64,000 nucleotides of DNA. Source: JBGOTP01 sp963717075. Its GTDB lineage: Bacteria; Acidobacteriota; Vicinamibacteria; Vicinamibacterales; CAVVIG01. Position numbers and translations under genes: made by a program. The DNA is taken from assembly GCA_963717075.1 (NCBI GenBank), contig CAVQVI010000007.1:496001-560000 (forward strand). The letters run 5' to 3'. Shown here one piece after another: positions 24,206 through 33,412 of the stretch. Within the stretch, counting starts at the first letter, position 1. Every line of letters begins with the position of its first letter. Under the pieces are notes generated by a model. That model did no database searches. It saw only the letters and a list, made by a program, of their open reading frames with translations, and was not told the origin of the DNA.

Positions 24206-24787
24206 TTACCGCGACGGTGGGGCCGCAGGCGGAGCGCCGCGGGCCGGGGCCGGTGGCAACGTCCCGCCTTCAGCAAGGGTCTTCATGTTCCCGAGAAATC
24301 TCGTGAACATTGCCGTTCTGGTCGCGATGTCCTTCTCGCGGGCGGCATCGTCCGGCAGCATCGAGTTGTCGAAGAACAACGTATAGAGAAGCTTCGTGGT
24401 GGTCGGCGTCAGTGCTCTCGCTTCGAGCGTGCCGTGATACGCGTTGAACGGCCGGCCGGCTCTGACGGGCTGCGTATAGGTGTAGGAATACTCCGTCTTC
24501 GCTACCATGATTTCGCTTCCCACAGACCGTACGGCGCCAACCTCGTTGTCCTTGCCGGACAGGATGGTGCAGTTGGTCTGAATCCAGTCGCCGATTTGAC
24601 AGTACCCGCCGATGCGTTTCCACACCTCGGCAATCGGGCGGTTGACGGCGATTTCCAAGGGAATGGCGACGTAGGTCGGCTTTTCGACCGCCGGTGGCGG
24701 TGGTGGAGTCTGTGCACTGGCCACCGTTGCCAGGCAGGCGACCACGAGCGCACCGCGTGCGGCGTTTCCAATGAATCGATTCCGCAT
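24206..24787 (-). CDS. Exported SRPBCC-domain protein, copy 2
   Basis: 193 residues. Signal peptide MRNRFIGNAARGALVVACLATVASAQ, a short Pro-rich linker, then an SRPBCC domain (PTYVAIPLEIAVNRPIAEVW, IGGYCQIGDWIQTNCTILSGKD, SYTYTQPVRAGRPFNAYHG, LLYTLFFDNSMLPDDAAREKDI) and a Pro/Ala-rich tail. SRPBCC folds bind hydrophobic ligands; a periplasmic member is unusual but common in Acidobacteria. It sits in tandem with copy 1, and most DNA differences between them are scattered substitutions. Confidence 0.8.
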   Translation of the reverse strand: MRNRFIGNAARGALVVACLATVASAQTPPPPPAVEKPTYVAIPLEIAVNRPIAEVWKRIGGYCQIGDWIQTNCTILSGKDNEVGAVRSVGSEIMVAKTEYSYTYTQPVRAGRPFNAYHGTLEARALTPTTTKLLYTLFFDNSMLPDDAAREKDIATRTAMFTRFLGNMKTLAEGGTLPPAPARGAPPAAPPSR

Positions 24788-24993
24788 AAATTCCTCCAAA
24801 AAACTGTTCGCCCCTTGGGGCTGTCGAGTTACGGTCGCGCGATATCTTGACACAGGCAGACCGGGGCAACCAACCGAATTGATCGCCGCGCACCGCGCGG
24901 GAGGGCGCCCTTCGAACGAGCGTCTCCACGACCTCGCCCGATGTTCGCGCGGTCTCTCTACCGCGAAAAGAGAACTGAGCTCCTGAGCTGCTG

Positions 24994-25632
24994 CTAGCGT
25001 TGGATGCGGAATGGTACTGACGCGATCTGCTTGTCCCAGATGAGGGCCAGCTTGCCGCCGGCATCGCTCATGTCGAGAAACTCCCAGGCGAGCTGATCGA
25101 ACGAGTACGGGAGCGTTGACCGCGTCATCGGGACTCTGACGACGTCGCGATCCGACGTGTAATCGTACGCGCCCCACAACTCGAGCGGGCTGTTGGCCTC
25201 GAAGGTTGTCTTTGCCCCCCAGGTGGACACGATGAGCGTCCACCGACGAGGTTGCAGGTCGATGAAGAGCGTGTATTCTCCCGGCGCGACCGTCTTGTTG
25301 CCGAGCACGATCGGCACTTCCGTCTTCAGCCGCGTCGAGACGTTTGCTCCCGCCCGCCACACCGGAGCTCCGTCGTTGAGTATCTCAGCGTAATCGGGGG
25401 GGCCGAACAGGTCTCGGCCTCGCTTGATCGGACGGCCGTACCGGAGCTCGAGCCACTTCCCGCCGACGTAGCCCCGCCGCTCGTCATGGCGCCCGCCTAT
25501 CTCTGTTGCCGAGCTGCCGTCAGGGCTCGGCTGTCGCCAGCCCTGAGACTCGGTCACCGTGGAGATTGTGACGACCAGGAACGCGCACGCTATCCCAATT
25601 CGTGCCATCTGCTTGGTCTGAGTGCTTTTCAT
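24994..25632 (-). CDS. DUF2911 family exported protein
   Basis: About 212 residues from ATG 25632, giving a signal peptide (MARIGIACAFLVVTISTVTES). The DUF2911 signature follows: YVGGKWLELRYGRPIKRGRDLFG, APVWRAGANVSTRLKTEV, APGEYTLFIDLQPRRWTLIVSTWG and YSFDQLAWEFLDMSDAGGKLALIWDKQIASVPF. Function is unknown. An upstream ATG at 25659 is possible. 24788-24993 upstream of the SRPBCC gene has no recognisable gene. Confidence 0.8.
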   Translation of the reverse strand: MKSTQTKQMARIGIACAFLVVTISTVTESQGWRQPSPDGSSATEIGGRHDERRGYVGGKWLELRYGRPIKRGRDLFGPPDYAEILNDGAPVWRAGANVSTRLKTEVPIVLGNKTVAPGEYTLFIDLQPRRWTLIVSTWGAKTTFEANSPLELWGAYDYTSDRDVVRVPMTRSTLPYSFDQLAWEFLDMSDAGGKLALIWDKQIASVPFRIQR

Positions 25633-25838
25633 ATTCTCAGTCCTCATCGGCTGACACAAGGTTCAGCAAGAGCAAAATTCATCGCAGTCGACCATGGACC
25701 TGTCGGCGCCCCAGGATAGCGTGCAGGAGTCGCATTGCCGCATTTGAAAGATGGGCGCAGGCGCTGATACGCTTTGAGTTTTGGCTGTGCCTTGGATCGC
25801 CGCTCGCGTCGAGTGTGGCCGCCTGGCTCATGAATTTC

Positions 25839-25868
25839 TTGTAACTCTCTTATACCTGTATACTTAAA
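25839..25868 (+). promoter_or_regulatory. A/T-rich promoter-like tract before the RND genes
   Basis: In GC-rich surroundings the bases 25839-25868 are strongly A/T (ttgtaactctcttatacctg then tatacttaaa). A TATACT (25859-25864) lies 32 bp before the adaptor ATG; the -35 assignment is unsure. Confidence 0.3.
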
Positions 25869-25896
25869 GGGGGCGACAATCACTCACTCATCTGAC

Positions 25897-27159
25897 ATGG
25901 CGCGCGTGCTTCTGCCGCTCGTCGCTGCCGCGGCTCTTGCTGCGTGCAACACGACCGCAGCCGACGATGCCGCAAAGCGAAACTCGCCGGCTCCGCGCGC
26001 CGAGGGACGACAAGGCCAGGCGGCGTCGATATCGGTCAGGACCACGCGGCCCGCGCGGATATCAGTTCAACGACAAGTCGACGTGTTCGGAACGCTGCTC
26101 TCGCCCGATCAGGCCAAGTTGAGCAGCGAGGCGGCCGGCATCGTGCGTGACGTCACGGTCGATCTTGGCAGCCAGGTGCGTGCCGGTGATGCCCTCGTCC
26201 ACCTGGACACCAATGAGCTCGCCCTGGCGCTCGAACGGGCCGAGAGCTCGCTTCGGCAGGTCGAAGCGCAACTCGGCATCGATCGAACGGTCGACAAGCA
26301 GCCGCCGCCCGATGACCAAATCGCGTCGGTGCGACTGGCGCTTGCCAATCGCGACGACGCGCGTGTGGCGTTCACCCGGGCGCAGCAATTGGCCGAGCGC
26401 GGCTTGCTGCCGCAGGTCGACCGCGATACAACCGAAACCCGTCTCAAGATGGCCGAGGCGAATTATCAGGCAGCGATCGATACGGTCCACAGCCTCAAGG
26501 CCAGCCTGCAGGATAGACGCGCGGCGTACGATCTCGCCAAGAAGAAGCTCAACGACGCCGTCGTGCGGGCTCCGGTCGCCGGCTCGATAGTCGAACGGCT
26601 CGTGCAGCCGGGCGAATACATTCGAGAGAACACGCCGGTCGTCACCATCGTGCAAATGAACCCGTTGAAGCTTCGAACCGGCATCCAGGAAAAATTTGCC
26701 GGGGTCATCACACCGGGCCAGGGTGCGCACTTCAATGTGGAAGCGTTCCCGGGACGCATGTTCCTGGGCAAGGTGGCGTTTGTGAGTCCCGCGGTCGATC
26801 AGGCCGTGCGAACGTTCACCGTGGAACTCCTCGTCGACAACGCGAACGGCCTCTTGAAGCCGGGGTTCTTCGCCAAGGGCACCATCGACATCCGACTCGA
26901 CGAGCAGGTCCTCGCCGTGTCCGACGACGCCGTATCGACGATGGCGGGCGTGTCCAGCGTTTATGTGATTGAAAAAGACAAGGTGCGCCAGCAACGCGTA
27001 GCGGTTGGCGTTCGCCAAGGGGACGTGTGGGAAGTCGTGGACGGGCTCAAAGGCAACGAAGTGCTGGCGTCATCGAACCTGAACCAACTCGCGACCGGCA
27101 CCAGCGTGCATTCGGAAGACGACACCGCGAGCAAGGGGGCCACGCGGAGCGGCAGTTAA
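25897..27159 (+). CDS. RND efflux periplasmic adaptor (membrane fusion protein)
   Basis: 420 residues. N-terminal lipoprotein signal LPLVAAAALAAC (lipobox LAAC). Barrel-sandwich and lipoyl halves: LLSPDQAKLSSEAAGIVRDVTVDLGSQVRAGDALVHLD and LNDAVVRAPVAGSIVERLVQPGEYI. A long coiled-coil hairpin between them (ALERAESSLRQVEAQLGIDR to SLKASLQDRRAAYDLAKKK), then beta-barrel and membrane-proximal domains ending in VWEVVDGLKGNEVLASSNLNQL. It bridges the inner-membrane pump to an outer-membrane channel. It ends 5 bp before the pump ATG. No outer-membrane TolC homologue and no regulator gene is in the window. Confidence 0.9.
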   Translation: MARVLLPLVAAAALAACNTTAADDAAKRNSPAPRAEGRQGQAASISVRTTRPARISVQRQVDVFGTLLSPDQAKLSSEAAGIVRDVTVDLGSQVRAGDALVHLDTNELALALERAESSLRQVEAQLGIDRTVDKQPPPDDQIASVRLALANRDDARVAFTRAQQLAERGLLPQVDRDTTETRLKMAEANYQAAIDTVHSLKASLQDRRAAYDLAKKKLNDAVVRAPVAGSIVERLVQPGEYIRENTPVVTIVQMNPLKLRTGIQEKFAGVITPGQGAHFNVEAFPGRMFLGKVAFVSPAVDQAVRTFTVELLVDNANGLLKPGFFAKGTIDIRLDEQVLAVSDDAVSTMAGVSSVYVIEKDKVRQQRVAVGVRQGDVWEVVDGLKGNEVLASSNLNQLATGTSVHSEDDTASKGATRSGS

Positions 27160-27164
27160 GCAAC

Positions 27165-30100
27165 ATGGCTCTTTCAGACGTCAGCGTTCGGCGGCCGGTC
27201 TTCGCGATCATGATGACGGCGGCGCTCATATTGCTAGGGGCGTTCTCCTACAAGGATCTCGGCATCGACTTGATGCCGAAGACCGAATCACCGGTCGTGA
27301 CGGTGTACGCCGCTCTTCCCGGCGCGAGCGCCGAGGAAGTTGAAACGCAGCTCACTCGGCGTATCGAGGAGTCGGTCAACACGATCAGTGGCATCGACGA
27401 GCTGCGTGCCACCTCCGATCAGGGCTCGTCCCGCGTGACCATCATCTTCACGCTCGACCGCGATATCGAAACAGCCGTGCAGGACGTTCGCGACAAGCTC
27501 GCCACGATCGTCAACCAGTTCCCCCGCGACACCAAGCCGCTCGTGATCCAGAAGGTCGACCCGGATGCGACGCAGATCCTGAGCTTCTCGCTGGCGGGCG
27601 ATCGCGATGCGTCCGAAGATCACCGAAATTGCCGACAAGCAGCTCAAGCAGGTGATCGAAACCGTCAAGGACGTCGGATCGATCAGCTTCATCGGCGAGC
27701 GGAAGCGGGAGATCCAGCTCCTGCTCAATGCCGATCGCCTGAACGCGTACGGCCTGTCGGTCGACCAGGTGCGCAACGCGGTACAGCGGCAGAACGTGGA
27801 AATCCCAGGTGGCAGCTTCGTGGCCGGCCCCTCCGAAGTCGCGCTGCGCACGATGGGCCGCATCAAGAACGTGAACGACTTCAACCGCATCGTCCTCGCC
27901 TATCGCAACGGGTCGGCCATCACCTTCGGCGACATCGGACGCGTGCAGGACATCGTGCCGGGAGATCCGCAGCGCACACCGGACTGAACGGCGAGCCGTC
28001 GGTCGCCATGCTGGTCCGCAAGCAATCGGGCACGAACACCGTCGAAGTCGTCGACCGTGTGCAAGCAGCGGCTGAGCAAGATCGCAGCGACGCTGCCGCC
28101 AGATCTGAAAGTCCGCTACGGTACCGACCAGTCGATCTTCATCCGGCGCTCGTTCGAGGACATCAGCTGCACCTCATTCTCGGCGGCCTGCTCGCGAGCC
28201 TGGTCGTGTTCCTGTTCATCCGGAACCTCCGCGTGACGTTCATCGCCGCGCTCGCGATTCCGACGTCGATCATCGGCACGTTCACGGTCATGAAGGCGTT
28301 CGGCTTCACGCTCAACAACATGACGATGCTGGCGTTGTCGCTGGCAACCGGCATCGTCATCGACGATGCGATCGTCGTGCTCGAGAACATCTTCAGGTAC
28401 GTCGAGGAAAAGGGGTTGACGCCGAAGGAGGCGGCGGCCGACGCGACCCGAGAAATCGGCCTGGCGGTGATGGCGACGACGTTGTCGCTGGTCGTCATCT
28501 TCGTGCCGGTCGCGTTCATGACCGGTCAGATCGGCCGTTACTTCTACAGCTTCGGCCTCACCGCCGCGGCAGCCATTCTGCATTTCGATGTTCGTCTCCT
28601 TCACGCTGACACCGGCGCTCTGCGCCTGGTGGATGAAGCCCGAGGACACGAAGGCGGACCACTCCAACGACGAAGTCGTCCGGCGTCTACGCAAGATTGG
28701 ACGCGATCTACGGACGGATGCTCGGCTGGTCGCTCCACCACCGTGCGGGCGATGATGGGCATCGCCGGCGCGGTCACGATCTCGGCCGCGTTCCTGTATC
28801 CCTACGTCGGCAAGGAGCTCGTGCCCGACGACGACCAGGGCGAGTTCAACATCAACGTCCGGCTGCCGAGGGGCACGAGCTACCCGCGGACCGAGGAGTT
28901 CATCGCGCCCATCGAGAAGGAGGTGCTCGCGCTGCCGTCGCTGTATCGCGTGAGCACGTCAGTGAATCCGGGGTCGGCGAGCTTCCACAGTCCTCATGAT
29001 CGCCGCTCGAAGAGCGATCGATTTCGCAGCAGGATATGATGCGCCGCGCCCGGGCCATGCTCCGCAAGTATCGCGGCGCCCGCATCAGCGTCACCGGCAG
29101 CACCGACATCTCGGGTGCGTCGTCGAACGCGGCCGGAGGAGGAGGCGGAGGCGGCGGCGGGAACAACAACCGGCTCAACATCCTCATCCAGGGGCCCGAC
29201 CTCGAGCAGCTGCAAGCCTACACGGTCCAGCTGATGGATAAGGTTCGCACGATCAAGGGCGTCGTCGACGTCGACTCCAACTTCGAACCGACACAGCCCG
29301 AACTGCGCATCGACGTCAATCGCGCCCGCGCCGCCGATCTCGGCGTCAACATCGATTCGCTGGCGACCAACCTGCGCACGCTCGTCGGCGGCGAGGAGGT
29401 GTCGGAGTACAAGGACGGCGACGATCAGTTCATGGTGCAGCCTGCGACTCGACGAGCCGTATCGCAACAACCCCCTCGCGATGGGCGATCTCCTCATCCC
29501 GGCCGGTCCGGGGAAGACCGTCAAGGTCAGCGACGTCGCCACGCTCACTCAAGAGCGCGGCCCGGCGTCCATCGACCGCTACAACCGCCAGCGCCAGATC
29601 TCGGTCAACGCCAACATCGATCGCGTGCCGCTCGGCGACGTCATCGCGGCGGCCCGGCCGAAGGTCGAGGAACTGCACCTGAAGCCCGGCTACCAGGCGA
29701 TGTTCGGCGGCAGCGCCAGACAGCTCGCCGAGGCGTCGAGCAACTTCATGATCGCGATCGTCCTGGCCGTCGCGTTCATCTACATGGTGCTCGCCTCGCA
29801 GTTCAACAGCTTCGTCCACCCGCTGACGATCATGACGGCGCTGCCGCTGAGCCTCCCGGCCGGACTGCTGGCGTTGATGGCATTCGGGATGACGCTCAAC
29901 GTGTACAGCGCGATCGGGCTGATGATGCTGTTCGGCATCGTCAAGAAGAACTCGATCCTGCAGGTCGACTACACGAACACGCTCCGCGACGCAGGGCATG
30001 GAGCGGCACGAGGCGCTCATTGCGGCCAACCACGTCCGCCTGCGGCCGATTCTGATGACGACGATCGCGATCGTCGCCGGCATGATCCCGATCGCGTTCG

Positions 30101-30303
30101 GCCGCGGCGCCGGCGCCGGATCGCGCGCATCGATGGCGGTGACGATCATCGGCGGGCAGGTGCTCTGCCTGCTGCTGACGCTGCTCGTCACGCCGGTCGT
30201 GTACTCCTACTTCGACGACCTGCGCGAATGGAGCCCCCGCCGGATGCTGCAGCGCCTGCGGTCCCAGAAGCCAACATCCGCACCGCGATCAGCTGAGGTC
30301 TAA
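27165..30303 (+). pseudogene. RND (HAE1-type) efflux pump, about eight frameshifts
   Basis: The complete pump can be read as one composite of about 1,045 residues across three frames. N-terminal LSDVSVRRPVFAIMMTAALILLG, porter motifs VYAALPGASAEEVETQLTRRIEE and GIDELRATSDQG, then (next frame) ITEIADKQLKQVIETVKDVGSI, NGEPSVAMLVRKQSGTNTVEVV, LGGLLASLVVFLFIRNLR, TM4 LSLATGIVIDDAIVVLENIFR (catalytic Asp pair), VPVAFMTGQIGRYFYSFGL, a Gly-rich loop, ASQFNSFVHPLTIMTALPL, and C-terminal LIAANHVRLRPILMTTIAIVAGM. Frame changes fall near 27607, 27975, 28063, 28168, about 28590-28745, about 29030, 29450 and 29990, both + and -. The adaptor just upstream is intact. Confidence 0.8.
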
Positions 30304-30503
30304 CACAGTCTTCCCTTCGATGTACGTCGTCCTGGGTCCTTCGTCCTTAGTTCTTGGTCCGTCCTTTTCGCGGTGGCGGACACCGATCCTGACGCCGCAG
30401 TTGACACGGCTTGAGAGGTTGATCCTGGAATTCGACGCAAGCAATCGATCGATGCGTTCAGAACAATCGAGCGCAGCAATAGCCTCTACATCAAGAGGAC
30501 TCG

Positions 30504-31730
30504 ATGCAATCCATCACACGCAGAACGATACTTCGCGCCGGCGCGGCAATGCTCGTGAGCCGTCCGATGTTCTCATTTGCGCAGACCCGTATTCATCGCG
30601 TGTTCGTAGGCACGTCTACCAATGCATCGGGCGAGAACGTGCCAGCTAGTTTCGGGAGACGCGACGCAGGCAACATTAGCCGAGGTCTCTACACGTTCAC
30701 CTTCGACACTGCGACCGGCCGTGCTGGCGAAATCTCGCTGGCGGCCGAGGTGAGTAATCCATTCAATCTGATCATGCATTCCACTAAGCGCGTGCTATAT
30801 GTTTGTCCCTTGCCCCCACAGATCGATGTGCAGAACATCATCACTGCTTTCGCTGTTGAAGGCGCCAAGCTACGCGAGCTGAACACGATGCGCAGCGGTG
30901 GTCGAGGACCGACGGTTGGCGTGGTCGACAGAGCAGGTCAACACCTGCTCACCACCAACTTCGTGACGAATAGCATCGTATGCTTTCGCTTGAACAAGGA
31001 CGGCTCTCTGGGCGAGCGCTCCGCGATGATCGGCAAAGAACCCACTGGCGCAATCTCCAATGCCGTGCCTTCCGGCCAGGGACCTGGAATCGGCTCAGCG
31101 GGAATGGGTGGTGCGCCCGGCGGTCCTCATGCCATCGTGTTGTCGAAGACAGAGCGTTTTGCTATCGCGGCCGAAATTTCGGCGAACCGCTGCCATGTCC
31201 TGCGCTTCGACGCCCGCAAAGGCTCTTTGGAAACTCATCAACTGGTCGAAGACACGCACGACGCCGGGCCGCGGCATCTTGCCTGGCACCCGAGCTATCA
31301 ATACCTGTACACCTCTGGGGAGAAGAACTCCTCGATTTCGGCGTGGAGCTGGGACGAGGGCAAGGGCGCGCTCAAAGTCCTGCAGAACCTCAGCACCCTA
31401 CCGGACGGTTTCACAGGCAGTAACAATCCAGCCGATATCGCCATGCATCCCAGCGGCAAGTTCGTCTATGTCACCAATCGTAGCACCGGCACGCTGGCGG
31501 GGTTTCGCATCGACCAATCGAACGGTACGTTGAGCGCCGTCGGTCAGGCCGAGATCGGTTCACCGTCTTGTTGGAGCATGCTGTTCGATCCCAGCGGCAA
31601 GTGGGCGCTGGCGGCCGCGCAAATCGGCGATGAAGTGGTGGTCTATTCCGTCGACCAGGATACCGGGCTGCTCAAGCAGACCGGCCAGAAGCTGAAAGTA
31701 ACCTTGCCTTCCTGTTTGCGCTGGGCGTGA
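30504..31730 (+). CDS. Lactonase-family seven-bladed propeller protein (Tat-type signal)
   Basis: 408 residues. The N-terminus MQSITRRTILRAGAAMLVSRP has a twin-arginine motif, then a 6-phosphogluconolactonase-like propeller (PF10282 type): VFVGTSTN, GLYTFTFDTATGRAGEISL, NPFNLIMHSTKRVLYV, RAGQHLLTTNFVTNSIVCF, DAGPRHLAWHPSYQYLYTSGEKNSSISAW and NPADIAMHPSGKFVYVTNRS. Members hydrolyse sugar lactones or cyclise, or are enzymatically silent. The secreted location argues against a pentose-phosphate role. The preceding 30304-30503 (200 bp) has no gene. Confidence 0.8.
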   Translation: MQSITRRTILRAGAAMLVSRPMFSFAQTRIHRVFVGTSTNASGENVPASFGRRDAGNISRGLYTFTFDTATGRAGEISLAAEVSNPFNLIMHSTKRVLYVCPLPPQIDVQNIITAFAVEGAKLRELNTMRSGGRGPTVGVVDRAGQHLLTTNFVTNSIVCFRLNKDGSLGERSAMIGKEPTGAISNAVPSGQGPGIGSAGMGGAPGGPHAIVLSKTERFAIAAEISANRCHVLRFDARKGSLETHQLVEDTHDAGPRHLAWHPSYQYLYTSGEKNSSISAWSWDEGKGALKVLQNLSTLPDGFTGSNNPADIAMHPSGKFVYVTNRSTGTLAGFRIDQSNGTLSAVGQAEIGSPSCWSMLFDPSGKWALAAAQIGDEVVVYSVDQDTGLLKQTGQKLKVTLPSCLRWA

Positions 31731-31774
31731 AACGGGAGCGCAAGGAGCCTTGTACGTCCTACGATCGCCGGTGG

Positions 31775-32203
31775 CTACTTCACGGTTGGAGTGGCGCCAG
31801 GGGCAGAGCCGCCCAGAAACAATCGTCGTCCATCTGGTAGGGTAAAATTCCTGCCCACGCCCTTATTGGATCCGTCCTTGGCTTGGTAGCCATCGATCAC
31901 GAGCTCCAACCCAATCTGCAAGCTCTGTTTCGTCACCCCCAACCTGATGAGCTGATTTGGGCTCCCGCCTTCGATCAGCCACCTCTCGACCTTACCGTCG
32001 GGGGCCTTGATGTCCATGTGGAACCAAGAGTGGGGGTTGACCATCTCCCATTTCACTAGCGTGCCGCGCAGATGGATCGGCAGAGCCGCGTCGTATTCCG
32101 CCGAGAAGGCATGATGCGCCGACGACGGCACCGTCGCATGGAGAAGTCCGACAACGGCCAGGGCAATGGCGACTTTCGTTCGCATCTGAAATCCTGTTCT
32201 CAT
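31775..32203 (-). CDS. DUF6152 family exported protein
   Basis: About 142 residues: signal peptide (VAIALAVVGLLHATVPSSA), then HHAFSAEYDAALPIHLRGTLVKWEMVNPHSWFHMDIKAPDGK, IEGGSPNQLIRLGVTKQSL, VIDGYQAKDGSNKGVGR and a C-terminal LPDGRRLFLGGSAP. The HHAFSAEYD and WxNPHSW motifs mark DUF6152. Two starts are possible: ATG 32203, which overlaps the upstream stop as ATGA, or ATG 32185. The family usually accompanies the exported GRIPP-motif proteins found just upstream. Confidence 0.8.
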   Translation of the reverse strand: MRTGFQMRTKVAIALAVVGLLHATVPSSAHHAFSAEYDAALPIHLRGTLVKWEMVNPHSWFHMDIKAPDGKVERWLIEGGSPNQLIRLGVTKQSLQIGLELVIDGYQAKDGSNKGVGRNFTLPDGRRLFLGGSAPGATPTVK

Positions 32204-32452
32204 TTCCGCTCCGCTTTTCCCGCTTCCTCGGCCGCCCTTTTCTCCTCGGCGCGAGCTGCAGTCAGAGCGTTCGTCAAGCTGTAGTTGTGCGGCTCTTGCC
32301 CGATCGGCTGCCCTTCGGCGTCCGTTGTGATCGGCGGAATCCTACCGTGGGGTGAATCGACGACAAGCGATGTGCTCAACGTCCGGAGAGTCGTCGTTTC
32401 GATGCGACCGAGCCCAAACAGACTGAACCCGTAATGCGCATCGGCCAGCGTT
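32200..32452 (-). pseudogene. Internally deleted remnant of a GRIPP-motif exported family
   Basis: The frame reads DAHYGFSLFGLGRIETTTLRT, SLVVDSPHGRIPPIT and then jumps straight to EPHNYSLTNALTAARAEEKRAAEE-stop. The full-length relative at 35445-36577 has about 150 residues between GRIPPLT and NYSMANAL. So N-terminal flank and central domain are absent here and only the two ends remain joined. It is the remainder of one gene of this family. Confidence 0.5.
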
Positions 32453-32479
32453 GTTGGGACAACCCTTCCAACTGGTTTG

Positions 32480-33100
32480 TCATTTCTTGATCGGCCGCTT
32501 GCGAAGATGGCCATACATCATTTCTTCAACGAACTCGACACACCGGAACTCGAGGACCTGGGCATGCGCTTCGACTCGCCGATAGAGCGGCATGCTCATC
32601 TTCCAGGGCCGCGTGAACACTTTGGGATCGGTGATTGCGACTTCGTAGTTGAGATGGTCCTGGCTTCGTGCACTATATCGCTCCACCACGTGCAGCTCGT
32701 CGCTGTGAAAATTCCCGGCCCGGTCGAACCACGTCTGACCGTTGAAGCCGGTGGTATCGACAACCAGCGCGTTGCCTTCCCACCGTCCGTTCGACCAGCC
32801 CATCCAGCTGTCCGCAGGAGCCTCTTCTGGTGATCGCGACAGGTAGATCGTGTGAACGGCGCCGGCAGACCGATAAGACGATCATGATGTGCTCTTGACT
32901 TTCGACGATTCGAAACGGCTGTCCCATGTAGTTGGCGCGCGGGGACTGGGGAGATAGCATTTTATTTCAGGGTCTTCGGTCATCCGTGATTTGAAGTTTT
33001 CCTGTCTCTTGGCCAAGGCCCATGGTTGATACGGGATGTTACCTCCTCCACGACGCCGAGACTGGCGGATTGCACCAATCGCTCCAAGTGAGTCGAGCGG
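32480..33100 (-). pseudogene. Truncated, frameshifted GRIPP/GRWEG-type exported family member
   Basis: In pieces across frames: GNIPYQPWALAKRQENFKSRMTEDPEIKCYLP, then ANYMGQPFRIVESQEHIMIVLS, then SAGAVHTIYLSRSPEEAPADS and WMGWSNGRWEGNALVVDTTGFNG, VFTRPWKMSMPLYRR, FVEEMMYGHLRKRPIKK-stop. This is the C-terminal two thirds of a family common in soil Acidobacteria, of unknown function. Shifts lie near 32945 and 32850 (one extra G). No signal peptide or N-terminal part is visible upstream of about 33100. Confidence 0.6.
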
Positions 33101-33412
33101 AGGAAAACCCGTGGGATGAGCCTCGATATTCGAGTTCGCCTCATTGAGCGCCTGCGAATGCCGTTTAAAAATGGGCCGTCCCGTCCGCCGTCCGAGAGGC
33201 TTTACCGGAAGGCGCCTGAGCTCCCGTCGTTGCGACAGCCAAGCAGACATTAGGGCGCCAAGCGCATGCCGAACTCGCTACGTCTTTCCACCGCATCTTG
33301 ACGATAGCTCCTTTTTCGTAGAACGCCTTGTTCAGTGGGGCCTGTCGCTGTCTGCAGAACGCGATGAGGACGCGTCTCTTAGAATCCTACGCGGACTGCT
33401 CGCCGCGGCAGA
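33101..33412. other. Region without recognisable gene
   Basis: About 310 bp between the truncated exported gene and the Abhydrolase_10 stop. Open frames on either strand here are short and lack family character. Confidence 0.4.
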
